DNA from: Lachnospiraceae bacterium
GTDB taxonomy: Bacteria; Bacillota; Clostridia; Lachnospirales; Lachnospiraceae
Direction of reading: 5' to 3'
Assembly: GCA_017553505.1 (NCBI GenBank)
Contig: JAFZLD010000025.1
Span: 265,661-329,660, forward strand
DNA length: 64,000 bases
Shown here: one piece after another, positions 10,772 through 19,421 of the stretch
Layout: each line of letters opens with the position of its first letter
Position numbering within the stretch: position 1 is the stretch's first letter
Position numbers and translations under genes: made by a program
Notes under the pieces: generated by a model
Databases searched by the model: none
What the model was told of the DNA's origin: nothing
What the model saw: only the letters and a program-made list of their open reading frames with translations

Positions 10772-10800
10772 AATATAACATTTGAGCCTGTTTACGTCAA
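10772..10800 (-). promoter_or_regulatory. Sigma-A promoter for the CBS gene-yebC-metY operon
   Basis: Read on the minus strand: -35 TTGACG (10795-10800), 17-base spacer, -10 TATATT (10772-10777). It starts directly beyond the nnrD stop and leaves a leader of about 40 bases before the CBS-domain gene. Confidence 0.6.
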
Positions 10801-10804
10801 GAAA

Positions 10805-11701
10805 TCAAGGGCTTTCCGCATACCTTTCAATGCGGTCGAGAGCCACAGGTATTTCATTCATAATGTCACTTGCCGTAACAGACATTGAATTACGTTTTGA
10901 AACGGCCAAATCTCCGCACAATCCATGTATAAACACCGACAGCGCCACACCCTCGGCCAAAGAATGCGAGACGGTCCTGTGAATCATTCCTCCGAGTATG
11001 CCCGAAAGCACGTCTCCGCTTCCCGCGGTAGCCATACCTTCATTGCCCGTAGTGTTCACGTAGGCTTCCCCGGCCAAAGAAACCGTTCTATCGCCTTTGC
11101 GCACTACGGCAATATTATAATTATTATATATGTATGCGGCCGCTTCGTCATCGTCTAAATCAACAATTTTGAGATGATTTTTGAGTCTGCCTAGTTCACC
11201 TTTGTGAGGTGTAATTACAGCCTGCAATTTATTGTCTCTCACAGCCGAAACAAGGGCATCGAAAAGTGCGCCGTCCGTAGACAGAATATTGATTGCATCC
11301 GCATCAATTATGAGCACCGAACCGGCTTTAATCCGTTCTATCGCAAGCTTAACCAATCGTCTTGCCTTGCCGCCTGTCGAAAGTCCCGGGCCGATAACAA
11401 CGCTGTCCGCCCAGTTTAAGGCACTTTCCACACGCTTACCGCTAACAATCCATCTATAAAAAGAAAACATCGTTTCAGGCAAGTCTCTCGTAAGCGGAAG
11501 TCTGTTATTTACGTGTGTAACAATCCTTATCATTCCTGCACCGGACATCAGTGCGCTTTTGGCCGCAAAAAAACATGCTCCGTAAACATTCCTGCTTCCG
11601 GCAATCACAAGTGTACGACCGTATTTAATCTTGTCGGCATCCGAATACTTCTTGGGGAAGCATTGAGAAGCATGTTTTAAATCAAATTCTTTTATATTCA
11701 A
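10805..11701 (-). CDS. nnrD: ADP-dependent (S)-NAD(P)H-hydrate dehydratase
   Basis: Repairs the damaged cofactor NAD(P)HX back to NAD(P)H using ADP. The ribokinase-like fold is visible in KYGRTLVIAGSRNVYGA, VIGPGLSTGG, ADAINIL, ITPHKGELGRL and the diagnostic GNEGMATAGSGDVLSGILGGM. At 299 aa it is the dehydratase domain alone; the NnrE epimerase domain often fused at the N-terminus is absent. The start is an unusual TTG at 11701 with a weak ribosome binding site and almost no gap after the upstream gene, suggesting translational coupling. Placement after rex gives a redox-cofactor theme. Confidence 0.9.
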   Translation of the reverse strand: MNIKEFDLKHASQCFPKKYSDADKIKYGRTLVIAGSRNVYGACFFAAKSALMSGAGMIRIVTHVNNRLPLTRDLPETMFSFYRWIVSGKRVESALNWADSVVIGPGLSTGGKARRLVKLAIERIKAGSVLIIDADAINILSTDGALFDALVSAVRDNKLQAVITPHKGELGRLKNHLKIVDLDDDEAAAYIYNNYNIAVVRKGDRTVSLAGEAYVNTTGNEGMATAGSGDVLSGILGGMIHRTVSHSLAEGVALSVFIHGLCGDLAVSKRNSMSVTASDIMNEIPVALDRIERYAESP

Positions 11702-11702
11702 G

Positions 11703-12362
11703 TCAGTTTTCGTCTTTTTTGTCCTGTCCGATTTCTTTGGTCTCTTGTTCGGTAAGCGGTTCTACTCCATATTTCAGGTCGAAAATGTTGATTACGTCCG
11801 CGCCGAATATGTCGTGCATGTATGTGTAGAAATTCTGATTCTTTTTAAGTTTCTGTTGCTTAATAACAACTTTTTTCTTGAGCTCGACACGCATTTCATT
11901 GACCCATTCGCTGATTTCCTCAATGTCTGCATTATTGTCCTGAATCTGCTCATAACATACTTCCATGGTGGCAAGCATGAGCTTATAGTTAACGTCATTA
12001 ATCTGCTTGGGAATATCGTAAATATCGTCGCCAAATTCTTCAAGCTTCTCATTACACTCCTCGATAAGACGCTTATTTTCGTTAAGCTTCTTTTCAAGCG
12101 CTTTGGAAGGATTTTCGTTAAGCGCGTCCATCTGTTCCACTATCTCCGCCATCAGACGTTTCTTGAGCGCTTTGATATCCTTCGTATCATTATTGAGCTT
12201 GCCTTGTTTCTTTAAAAGCTCGTTAAGTTCTTCGGAGAGCTTAAGAATCTCCGGTGAAGGATCCGTCTGTGTAAAGAGTCTGTGCCATGTATTGTCAAGG
12301 GTAAGCAAAGGAATCTTTTTATCCTTGAGAGCCGGTATAAAAACATCTTCTTTTCTCGACAT
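11703..12362 (-). CDS. Coiled-coil protein of unknown function in the rex operon
   Basis: The 219-residue, strongly charged protein has no motif I recognise. Long Leu/Lys/Glu heptad-like helices occupy about residues 38-190 (LSEELNELLKKQGKL; ALEKKLNENKRLIEECNEKL), with a short hydrophobic N-terminal segment (ALKDKKIPLLTLDNTWHRLF) and a C-terminal segment with NFYTYMHDIFGADVINIFDL. It has no signal peptide or membrane segment, so it is probably cytoplasmic. It is sandwiched between rex and nnrD with gaps of 17 and 1 bases and should be co-expressed with them. Do not infer a redox function from position alone. Confidence 0.75.
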   Translation of the reverse strand: MSRKEDVFIPALKDKKIPLLTLDNTWHRLFTQTDPSPEILKLSEELNELLKKQGKLNNDTKDIKALKKRLMAEIVEQMDALNENPSKALEKKLNENKRLIEECNEKLEEFGDDIYDIPKQINDVNYKLMLATMEVCYEQIQDNNADIEEISEWVNEMRVELKKKVVIKQQKLKKNQNFYTYMHDIFGADVINIFDLKYGVEPLTEQETKEIGQDKKDEN

Positions 12363-12379
12363 TTAAAGAAGTCCTTTCG

Positions 12380-13027
12380 CTATTGATTGTCGGTTTCCTG
12401 TTCTTTACGTGTAATATTATACGTTAACTTCATTAATGAATCCGAAAGATGAACATTCTCCACCACAATGTCGCTCGGAACGTTCAAATCCACATGCGCA
12501 AAGTTCCAAAAAGCCTTTACTCCACACTTTACGAGCTTGTCCGCAACCTTAACCGCGCCGGTCTTGGGAATGGTAAGAACGGCTATGTCTATGTCATTGT
12601 CCTTAACAAAGGTTTCAAGATTCTCCATGGGCTGTACGTACATGTCGCGAATCTTTCTGCCGTATAAGGTTTCATTGCAGTCGAATATTCCTGTAAAATG
12701 AAAGCCTCTTCGCTCAAAGTTCATATAATTGGCAAGAGCCTGACCGAGGTTACCGGCGCCCACAATAATCAGGTGATGAGTCTTATTGATGCCGAGAATC
12801 TTGGCTATTTCATCGTACAGGAAATTAACCTTATAACCGTAACCCTGCTGACCGAATCCGCCAAAATTGTTAAAATCCTGTCGAATCTGCGACGCAGTTA
12901 CGTTCATAAGTTGTGAAAGTTCCTGAGAAGATATTCTCTCAACATTTGAATCCTTTAATTCACCCAAATATCTTAAATATCTCGGGAGCCTGCTTATCAC
13001 AGCCTGAGAAATGTTCTTATCATCCAT
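12380..13027 (-). CDS. rex: Redox-sensing transcriptional repressor Rex
   Basis: Rex binds DNA when the NADH/NAD+ ratio is low and releases it when NADH binds, controlling fermentation and energy genes. The 215-aa product has an N-terminal winged helix (residues 1-80; AVISRLPRYLRYL, TASQIRQDFNNFGGFGQQGYGY) and a Rossmann domain (VGAGNLGQALANY, FDCNETLYGRKI) plus the C-terminal swapped helix. It is first in a rex, coiled-coil, nnrD operon and is preceded by a near-consensus promoter containing a Rex-like operator, so autoregulation is likely. Confidence 0.96.
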   Translation of the reverse strand: MDDKNISQAVISRLPRYLRYLGELKDSNVERISSQELSQLMNVTASQIRQDFNNFGGFGQQGYGYKVNFLYDEIAKILGINKTHHLIIVGAGNLGQALANYMNFERRGFHFTGIFDCNETLYGRKIRDMYVQPMENLETFVKDNDIDIAVLTIPKTGAVKVADKLVKCGVKAFWNFAHVDLNVPSDIVVENVHLSDSLMKLTYNITRKEQETDNQ

Positions 13028-13046
13028 ATCGATTTTAACCCTCTGA

Positions 13047-13064
13047 TTGTTTTATATTTAACAC
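13047..13064. promoter_or_regulatory. Second possible Rex half-matching operator downstream of the rex -10 box
   Basis: TTGTTTTATATTTAACAC fits TTGTTAA-N4-TTAACAA at 11 of 14 positions, with the right half 6 of 7. It lies between the -10 box and the rex ribosome binding site. AT-rich sequence makes chance matches likely, so this is weaker than the site over the -35 box. Confidence 0.35.
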
Positions 13065-13069
13065 ATTTA

Positions 13070-13098
13070 ATTATAAAATATTGTTAAATACTTGTCAA
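13070..13098 (-). promoter_or_regulatory. Rex operon promoter with overlapping Rex operator
   Basis: Minus strand: perfect -35 TTGACA (13093-13098), exactly 17 bases, perfect -10 TATAAT (13070-13075). The -35 and spacer are also TTGACAAGTATTTAACAA (13081-13098), which matches the clostridial Rex pattern TTGTTAA-N4-TTAACAA at 12 of 14 positions with a perfect right half. Binding there would block RNA polymerase. Confidence 0.75.
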
Positions 13099-13111
13099 TC
13101 AATCAAAAAGA

Positions 13112-13141
13112 AAACCGACCTCTCGAAAAAGAAGTCGGTTT
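13112..13141 (-). terminator. Rho-independent terminator after icd
   Basis: An 8-bp stem (AAACCGAC with GTCGGTTT) is followed on the minus strand by TTTTCTTTTT. It closes the citrate synthase-gntR-icd operon immediately before the rex promoter. Confidence 0.85.
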
Positions 13142-13147
13142 GGTACA

Positions 13148-14344
13148 TTACATGTTTGATTTAATAGCCTCAAAGAAATCGTGTGTATTGACAGTCTTAC
13201 AGTTGGGATTGGCACTGATTCTGGACAAATCAGCTGTCATTACACCGCTTTCAATTGTCTTAATAACAGCTTTCTCAAGCTTCTCGCCAAACTCAATGAG
13301 AGCTGCGTTACCGTCAAGCTCACCACGCTTCTTAAGAGCGCCTGTCCAAGCAAAGATTGTAGCTACGGGATTGGACTTAGGTTCTTCTCCTTCAAGATAT
13401 CTGTAATAGTGCTTCTGAATGGTTCCGTGAGCGGCTTCGTACTCGAATACTCCCTTGGGAGAAACAAGAACACTTGTCATCATGGACAAAGAACCAAACG
13501 CTGAAGAAACCATGTCACTCATAACATCGCCGTCGTAGTTCTTGCAGGCCCAGATAAATCCGCCTTCTTCTTTCATTACACGGGCAACGGCATCGTCGAT
13601 AAGGGTGTAGAAATACTTGATACCGGCCTTCTCGAATTTTTCTTTGTACTCTGATTCGTAGAGGTCTTCAAAGATATCCTTGAAAGTATGGTCATACTTC
13701 TTGGAAATGGTGTCCTTGGTCGCAAACCATAAGTCCTGATGAGTCTCAAGCGCGTAGTTAAAGCACGCATAAGCAAAGCTTGTTATGGATGCGATGGTAT
13801 TGTGAATACCCTGAATAATACCGGGGCCTTTGAATTCATGGATAAGCTCACGAGTTTCGGTTCCGTCTGCTGCGGTAAATACAAGTTCAGCCTTGCCCGC
13901 ACCGGGAACTTTAATCTCCGTATTCTTGTAGACATCACCGTATGCGTGTCTTGCAAGGGTGATAGGTTTCTTCCAGTTTCTTACGCAGGGATTGATGCCT
14001 TTAACAATGATAGGAGCTCTGAATACGGTACCGTCGAGGATTGCTCTGATGGTTCCGTTGGGGCTCTTCCACATTTCGGAAAGGTTATACTCCTTAACTC
14101 TTGCCGCATTAGGGGTAATCGTGGCACATTTGACAGCCACACCGTACTTAAGGGTAGCCTCAGCCGAATCCTTGGTAACCTGATCGTTAGTCTCGTTTCT
14201 GTGCTCGAGACCAAGGTCGTAGTACTCAGTCTTCAAATCCACGTAGGGAAGAATGAGTTCATCCTTAATCATCTTCCAGAGGATTCTGGTCATTTCGTCA
14301 CCGTCCATCTCTACGATAGGGGTGGTCATGGGTATTTTATTCAT
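13148..14344 (-). CDS. icd: NADP-dependent isocitrate dehydrogenase, eukaryote-like type
   Basis: Oxidatively decarboxylates isocitrate to 2-oxoglutarate, yielding NADPH for glutamate synthesis. The 399-aa product belongs to the homodimeric subfamily close to mitochondrial/cytosolic IDH ([21 protein letters not shown] near the start, [39 protein letters not shown]), not the E. coli type. The ATG at 14344 has AGGAGG nine bases upstream and overlaps the gntR stop by 8 bases. Genes for a citrate synthase of the homocitrate synthase fold and a regulator lie upstream; an aconitase gene is not in the window. Confidence 0.94.
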   Translation of the reverse strand: MNKIPMTTPIVEMDGDEMTRILWKMIKDELILPYVDLKTEYYDLGLEHRNETNDQVTKDSAEATLKYGVAVKCATITPNAARVKEYNLSEMWKSPNGTIRAILDGTVFRAPIIVKGINPCVRNWKKPITLARHAYGDVYKNTEIKVPGAGKAELVFTAADGTETRELIHEFKGPGIIQGIHNTIASITSFAYACFNYALETHQDLWFATKDTISKKYDHTFKDIFEDLYESEYKEKFEKAGIKYFYTLIDDAVARVMKEEGGFIWACKNYDGDVMSDMVSSAFGSLSMMTSVLVSPKGVFEYEAAHGTIQKHYYRYLEGEEPKSNPVATIFAWTGALKKRGELDGNAALIEFGEKLEKAVIKTIESGVMTADLSRISANPNCKTVNTHDFFEAIKSNM

Positions 14345-15026
14345 TGGAATAGGCCTCCTTAAGACCGTTTTTAACCATATTTTTGTAGGCGTTATTGATA
14401 TGAACCGTGGCGAGGCGCTCTGCATCCTCGGGGTTCTTGGCCTTGATAGCTTCCATAATCATCTGATGCTCGTGATTGGAAGCGATACCTCTCTCTGTAG
14501 TGGAAAGGGTCTTCTTACGTACTCTCTGAACATACTGATGGAAATCCTTAAGCAAATGCTCAAGCATTTTCGAATTACATGATTCGTACAAAATCTCGTG
14601 GAATCTTGAGTCAAGCTCAGCCATCTGTTCAAAGTGACCGCGCTCCGCATGGAACTTGGCAAGATAGATATTCTCTTCCATTTCTTCAAGCTGCTCATCC
14701 GTAATATGCTCGCAAGCCCATGCTGCGCAAAGGCCTTCAAGCTTGGAACGAATCATATAAATATCTTTAACATCTTCGATGGTGATACCGGTAACATATG
14801 CGCCTTTATTGGGCACAATCTGGATAAGGCCTTCGAGCTCTAACTGTCTGAACGCTTCTCTTACGGGGGTTCTCGATACACCGAGTTCCTCGCCGATGGC
14901 GATTTCTTTGAGCTCGTCGTTCTCCTTGTATTTGCCGGACAAAATGTCTTCACGAATCTTGTTAAAAACACGTCCTCTTAATGAATATTTATCTGTTACT
15001 TCCTGCTTTAAGTCGTAGCTTCCCAT
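14337..15026 (-). CDS. GntR-family regulator with FCD ligand-binding domain
   Basis: The 229-aa product has an N-terminal winged helix (residues 12-75; [45 protein letters not shown]) and an alpha-helical FCD domain (85-215) with the Asp/His metal-site spacing ([29 protein letters not shown]). FCD regulators commonly sense small carboxylates, so citrate or 2-oxoglutarate is a sensible inferred ligand. It is encoded between citrate synthase and icd, overlapping both. A perfect palindrome over the operon promoter (16501-16512) fits the TTGTATACAA type operator known for FadR/FCD relatives. Confidence 0.9.
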   Translation of the reverse strand: MGSYDLKQEVTDKYSLRGRVFNKIREDILSGKYKENDELKEIAIGEELGVSRTPVREAFRQLELEGLIQIVPNKGAYVTGITIEDVKDIYMIRSKLEGLCAAWACEHITDEQLEEMEENIYLAKFHAERGHFEQMAELDSRFHEILYESCNSKMLEHLLKDFHQYVQRVRKKTLSTTERGIASNHEHQMIMEAIKAKNPEDAERLATVHINNAYKNMVKNGLKEAYSNE

Positions 15027-16462
15027 ATCTTCTCCAATCCAAGCTTCTTGGTGAATTTCTTGATTGCCGTTACAAGTTCATCGTCGGTCATAACCGTTAC
15101 ACGACCGCCTGCATACTCCTCATCAACCCAATCTTTGATAGCATGAACCAGTTCTGAATTTTTGTCAACGCACTTATCGCCTTTTAACTTATATTTGAAG
15201 TTAATCCAGTGTGCGATACCCGCAAGGCCCGAAGTATTCGATACCGCGCAAATAACGGGACGATTCAGGAATTTCTCTGTATCAAAAATATTGTATATCT
15301 CTTCGTTCTTAAGTAATCCGTCGGCATGGATACCTGCACGGGTTACGTTGAAGTTCTTACCTACGAAAGGCGTTCTGTCGGGAATGTGATAGCCGATTTC
15401 TTTCTCATAATACTCGGCGAGTTCTGTAATAACCGTAGTATCCATTCCATTTAAGTCGCCCTTAAGCTGTGCGTACTCAAATACCATAGCTTCAAGAGGT
15501 GTGTTACCTGTTCTTTCGCCGATACCGAACAAAGAAGTATTGACGCCTGAACAACCATATAACCATGCGGTAGTAGAGTTCGCAACTGCTTTGTAGAAGT
15601 CGTTGTGTCCGTGCCACTCGATTAACTCGTGAGGAACGCCTGCGTGAACGTTGATGGCGTAAATAATACCCTGAACGCTTCGAGGAATAACGGCACCGGA
15701 GAAGTTAACTCCGTAACCCATCGTATCGCAGGCACGAATCTTAATCGGAATCTTGTATTCATCCATAAGCTTCATAAGCTCAAGGCAGAAAGGAACTACA
15801 TATCCGTAGATATCTGCACGTGTAATATCTTCAAGGTGACATCTTACTGCAATGCCTTCCTCAAGGCAGTCACGAACTACAGACAAATAATGTTCCATAG
15901 CCTGCTTACGAGTCATCTTAAGTTTTAAGAATATATGATAGTCGGAACAGCTTACCAGAATACCGGTTTCTTTCATACCGATTTCTTTGACCAGTTTGAA
16001 GTCTTCTTTGGAAGCTCGAATCCAGCTTGTTACCTCAGGAAACTCATAGCCCTTCTCCATACATTTATAAACCGCGTCACGGTCCTTCTTCGAATAAAGA
16101 AAGAACTCACTGGCCTTAATCATGCCGTTGGGACCGCCGAGTCTGTGGAGATAGTCATAAATCGTAACAATCTGCTCGGTCGTATAAGGTGCGCGTGACT
16201 GCTGACCGTCTCTGAAGGTCGTATCGGTTATCCATATGTTCTTGGGCATATTGTGAGGAACTATTCGATCGTTAAAAGGAATCTTGGGAATCTCTGAATA
16301 CGGGAACATATTACGAAAGACATTCGGCTTGGGAACGTCGTTAAGAATGTACATATGCTCCTCGATTTGAAGAAGGTTATTCTTCTCGTTCATGGAAACC
16401 GGACGATTTGTAAACAAATCTGCGGCATCCTGACTGAATATATCATTCTCATTTAAAGGCAT
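15008..16462 (-). CDS. Probable Re-specific citrate synthase (homocitrate/isopropylmalate synthase fold)
   Basis: The 484-aa product has a DRE-TIM metallolyase domain: TDTTFRDGQQSRAPY (catalytic Arg/Asp near residue 82), CHLEDITRAD, ACDTMGYGVNFSG, and the His-x-His metal motif EWHGHNDFYKAV. The family includes isopropylmalate and homocitrate synthases and the Re-citrate synthases described in Clostridium kluyveri and relatives. Co-operonic icd and a carboxylate-type GntR regulator point to citrate rather than leucine or lysine synthesis. The ATG at 16462 (MPLNENDIF) follows GAGAGGTG; the longer frame to 16519 would begin upstream of the promoter -10 box. The long N-terminal extension of about 70 residues before the barrel is typical of this subgroup. 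Confidence 0.8.
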   Translation of the reverse strand: MPLNENDIFSQDAADLFTNRPVSMNEKNNLLQIEEHMYILNDVPKPNVFRNMFPYSEIPKIPFNDRIVPHNMPKNIWITDTTFRDGQQSRAPYTTEQIVTIYDYLHRLGGPNGMIKASEFFLYSKKDRDAVYKCMEKGYEFPEVTSWIRASKEDFKLVKEIGMKETGILVSCSDYHIFLKLKMTRKQAMEHYLSVVRDCLEEGIAVRCHLEDITRADIYGYVVPFCLELMKLMDEYKIPIKIRACDTMGYGVNFSGAVIPRSVQGIIYAINVHAGVPHELIEWHGHNDFYKAVANSTTAWLYGCSGVNTSLFGIGERTGNTPLEAMVFEYAQLKGDLNGMDTTVITELAEYYEKEIGYHIPDRTPFVGKNFNVTRAGIHADGLLKNEEIYNIFDTEKFLNRPVICAVSNTSGLAGIAHWINFKYKLKGDKCVDKNSELVHAIKDWVDEEYAGGRVTVMTDDELVTAIKKFTKKLGLEKIWEATT

Positions 16463-16500
16463 GGCGGCACCTCTCACATAATAATTGTATTCTTTGTACG

Positions 16501-16529
16501 ATTGTATACAATGATGCAATTATTGTCAA
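16501..16529 (-). promoter_or_regulatory. Citrate operon promoter with GntR-type palindromic operator
   Basis: Minus strand: -35 TTGACA (16524-16529), 17-base spacer, -10 TACAAT (16501-16506). The -10 box lies inside the perfect 12-bp palindrome ATTGTATACAAT (16501-16512). TTGTATACAA is a known operator shape for FCD-type GntR repressors, and such a regulator is encoded in this operon. Confidence 0.8.
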
Positions 16530-16566
16530 GAACATTTTGCCGAAAATTGCCCCTAAAACAATCAAA

Positions 16567-16596
16567 AGAACCGCAAATATCACTATCTGCGGCTCT
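16567..16596 (-). terminator. Terminator after the second LRR surface protein
   Basis: A 9-bp stem with one G-U pair (AGAGCCGCA with TGCGGTTCT on the minus strand) is followed by TTTTGATTGTTTT. It separates the surface-protein operon from the citrate operon promoter. Confidence 0.8.
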
Positions 16597-16623
16597 TCGT
16601 ATCTTATGCATTTGTAATTGTAT

Positions 16624-16740
16624 TTATGCCTGTACTATTGCTTTTTCTTTGCCTTTGATAAGAATCATGACAAGTCCGAGTGCCAAAAGTCCCACTGCCA
16701 GGAACCACTTCGGATGGATTCTGTCGCCGGTATCGGGCGA
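16624..16740 (-). other. C-terminal cell-wall sorting signal (SPDTG type)
   Basis: The last 38 codons encode SPDTG, the juxtamembrane segment GDRIHPKWF, a hydrophobic stretch and a tail with KGKEK. SPxTG matches motifs processed by Clostridioides difficile sortase B rather than LPXTG of class A enzymes. Confidence 0.8.
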
Positions 16741-19392
16741 TACATCAAGGTTATATTTGGAAACTGCGGTAGAATTGAAGGAATACAATCCGTAATATCC
16801 GGTATGCGAAATATCAAACTGCACCGACAGCTTACCATCGCTCTCCTGCACCTTAAACGGCAAGTCTTCAAGCTGATCGTATTCATCTATACAAATCACA
16901 TGAAGGTTGCTCGTAGGCATATTATCAGGGAGTTCAATCGTAATCGGATAAGTCTGTTTTCCGAACTTGGTAATTCTCACACCACTTTCCGCATCTGTCA
17001 TATAAATCGTATACGTCGTGAAGTTCGCGGGAACCGTGTCACCGTAAATACGCTTATAAGCATCCTTAACAGAGATATTTACGTAGGAATCCTTAATAAC
17101 ATCAAGTACATATTTCTCACCCGAACCGGTAAAAGAAACCGTCGGAGCTTCTTCCACATCCTCGTAATATGCGCCGCTTCTTGCCATGGTCATAACCGAC
17201 TCAAGCTGGTCGCTTCTGAAGTTATAGCCCTTACCGTAAATGTATACGGTACTCGGAATATCAATGTTTGCTGCTTCTTTGGCCGTCAATGTGCAGTCGA
17301 TAATCTTAAGCTCGCCGTTGAAATACTCCGTGGGCTCATCGCTTATTACACATACCAGACCGCTGAAACCCGACTCGCTTCTGTCAAGGACCGTATTAAG
17401 ACGATTTACATCTTCATTCTTAACAATAGCTACATTGACGTTCTCAAGTGCATCTCCTCTGTAGGAAGAATTGGTAAGTCTCGATGTTGTCTTATTGTAA
17501 GATACAAGCGGTAACGCGCCTGAACTGAACACCGCTGTTCTGTGCGCCGAATCGTTGCCTGCCGCACCGGGGTCGAATGCTTTGATACCCATCTTTCTTA
17601 CAGTATCTACAATTCTTACCGTATCTATAGGGCACCCCGCGAAGGCTCTGTCCTCGATAACCTCTACAGACATACCGCCGCCCACTGCCTTAAGCGCCGA
17701 GCATCCGCTGAAAGCTTCCTCGCACACGCGCCATACGGTATCGGGAATCGAAACTTCTGAAATATATATATTATCCTTAAATACCTGAGGCCCAATCTGC
17801 TTAACGCCCTCGGGGATCTCTACATAGTTACCGCTTCCTTTATATGCAACCAGTATTCCGTCGCCCATAATAAGGAAGTCGCTCTCGCCGTACATCTTCC
17901 AGTTGCTCATCATTCTGGTACGGTCAAAAGCAGACGGTTCTATATCCGTAACCGTACCGGGCACAAGAATGGTCGCAAGATTATCACAATGATAGAATGC
18001 TCCGTAACCTATATGTGTTACACCGTTCGGAATCGTAACCGATTCAAGATTACTTCTGGCAAAAGCAAAATCTCCGATTGAAGTAATATTCGAAGGAATC
18101 GTATATTCGGTAAGAGTCTTGTCTTCATAAAAAGCCTTGCCTGCCACTTTATCGCCGATAATGGCAAATTTCGGAAGTGATAAACCTTTTCCGTGAGTCT
18201 CGGTCTGAAGAGCCGTCTCCATCTGCTCTACCATCTCAGCATAATCTTCGGTATTATTCGAATTACCTGTGATATCCTTCGCACCCGGTCCCGAAACAAC
18301 TTTCTGTTTGGTATTGTCGATAAAGAATACCGCTTGTCTTCCCACAATCCTTGTTTCGGATAACAATCCTTCAATCTTGGGCGCCACATATGCAGGATCG
18401 TCAATTACATTACCCGAAGCGTCCTTATTTCCACTGCTTGATGAGTTATTGTTATCTTCCGAATCGATAATATTAACATTCGAATTATCAAACTTTTTAA
18501 ACCAGTTGGCCGCATAGCTTCCTTCCGGCGCCACTATCTTAAGCTTGGAACATCCGTCAAAAGCAGTATCATGAATGAACGTTACACTTATGGGAATCTC
18601 TACGTTCTCAAGGTTTACGCAGTACTGGAATGCCTTTACGTCTATTCTTTTGACAGAATATGGAAGTTTAAGCTCGGTCAGACCGTTGCAGTACGAAAAC
18701 GAATACTCGGGAATTTCTTCAAGCGCGTTTGACAATGTTACCTTTTCTATGTTCTTACATCCGTAAAAAGCATAAGGGCTGACCTTAACTACGGAATCGG
18801 GCATTGTATAACTTGTCATATTAACAAGGTCATTTGATGAAGCATCTCTCTTAACCTTGGCGTTCTGAAGGACTTCGTAAATCTGCGTTTTATCTTTGTC
18901 GTAGATAACACCGTTCTCACAAATAATTCTGTCATTGCCGGTAACAGATGAAAGTTCGGGACATCCTGTGAATACACCTATTCCGAATGTCTTGGTAGAA
19001 CTTCCTATTGCCGCCGAGGCAAGTGCCGTACAGTTGGCAAAAGCAGCCGTGCCGATTTCCGTTACGTTACCGGGCACGGAAACAGTCTTAAGATTATTAC
19101 AACCCGAAAAAGCCGCATAGCTTATCTTTTCAAGATTAGCCGGCAGCTTAATCGATGTCATATATGTATTGTCAGCAAAAGCTTCTTCGCCAATAACTTT
19201 TACTGTATCGGGAACAGACACGGTTGTAGCCGTGCCTGTGTATTTAACAAGTGTTGTCCCGTCAAGTTGAAAATCGGTCGCTACAGATTTTGTTTCTTCT
19301 GCTCTTGCTTCATTGGTGGGAAAAGAAGCCACCACCAATGACAGTATTATAAGCAGCGCGCCGACACACCTTCTGAATGCTCTTCGTCCCAT
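16624..19392 (-). CDS. BspA-like leucine-rich-repeat surface protein with SPDTG sorting signal
   Basis: A 922-residue secreted protein. Residues 1-32 are a signal peptide (basic MGRRAFRR, hydrophobic core, ARA cleavage region). BspA/Treponema-type LRRs (LRR_5) occupy about 60-300 and 430-610 (IGEEAFADN, KVSPYAFYGCKN, SIGDFAFARSN, GYGAFYHCDNL, CEEAFSGC). A beta-rich stalk (620-880) precedes SPDTG, GDRIHPKWF, a hydrophobic helix and a Lys-containing tail. The ATG at 19392 is favoured by the signal peptide and GAGAGG; the frame continues upstream to 19512 but overlaps the preceding gene. It is 29 bases downstream of a larger paralogue and in the operon of a class B sortase, which should anchor it to peptidoglycan. 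Ligand unknown. Confidence 0.9.
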   Translation of the reverse strand: MGRRAFRRCVGALLIILSLVVASFPTNEARAEETKSVATDFQLDGTTLVKYTGTATTVSVPDTVKVIGEEAFADNTYMTSIKLPANLEKISYAAFSGCNNLKTVSVPGNVTEIGTAAFANCTALASAAIGSSTKTFGIGVFTGCPELSSVTGNDRIICENGVIYDKDKTQIYEVLQNAKVKRDASSNDLVNMTSYTMPDSVVKVSPYAFYGCKNIEKVTLSNALEEIPEYSFSYCNGLTELKLPYSVKRIDVKAFQYCVNLENVEIPISVTFIHDTAFDGCSKLKIVAPEGSYAANWFKKFDNSNVNIIDSEDNNNSSSSGNKDASGNVIDDPAYVAPKIEGLLSETRIVGRQAVFFIDNTKQKVVSGPGAKDITGNSNNTEDYAEMVEQMETALQTETHGKGLSLPKFAIIGDKVAGKAFYEDKTLTEYTIPSNITSIGDFAFARSNLESVTIPNGVTHIGYGAFYHCDNLATILVPGTVTDIEPSAFDRTRMMSNWKMYGESDFLIMGDGILVAYKGSGNYVEIPEGVKQIGPQVFKDNIYISEVSIPDTVWRVCEEAFSGCSALKAVGGGMSVEVIEDRAFAGCPIDTVRIVDTVRKMGIKAFDPGAAGNDSAHRTAVFSSGALPLVSYNKTTSRLTNSSYRGDALENVNVAIVKNEDVNRLNTVLDRSESGFSGLVCVISDEPTEYFNGELKIIDCTLTAKEAANIDIPSTVYIYGKGYNFRSDQLESVMTMARSGAYYEDVEEAPTVSFTGSGEKYVLDVIKDSYVNISVKDAYKRIYGDTVPANFTTYTIYMTDAESGVRITKFGKQTYPITIELPDNMPTSNLHVICIDEYDQLEDLPFKVQESDGKLSVQFDISHTGYYGLYSFNSTAVSKYNLDVSPDTGDRIHPKWFLAVGLLALGLVMILIKGKEKAIVQA

Positions 19393-19421
19393 ATTGCCTC
19401 TCTTAGTTAGAGTAAGTGTAT

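Noticed and set aside
13739-14362. 207-aa plus-strand frame
   Set aside because: Antisense to icd, with no supporting start signals.
16618-17514. 298-aa plus-strand open frame
   Set aside because: It lies wholly antisense to the second LRR surface protein, has no ribosome binding site or coherent domain, and reflects the codon use of the real gene.
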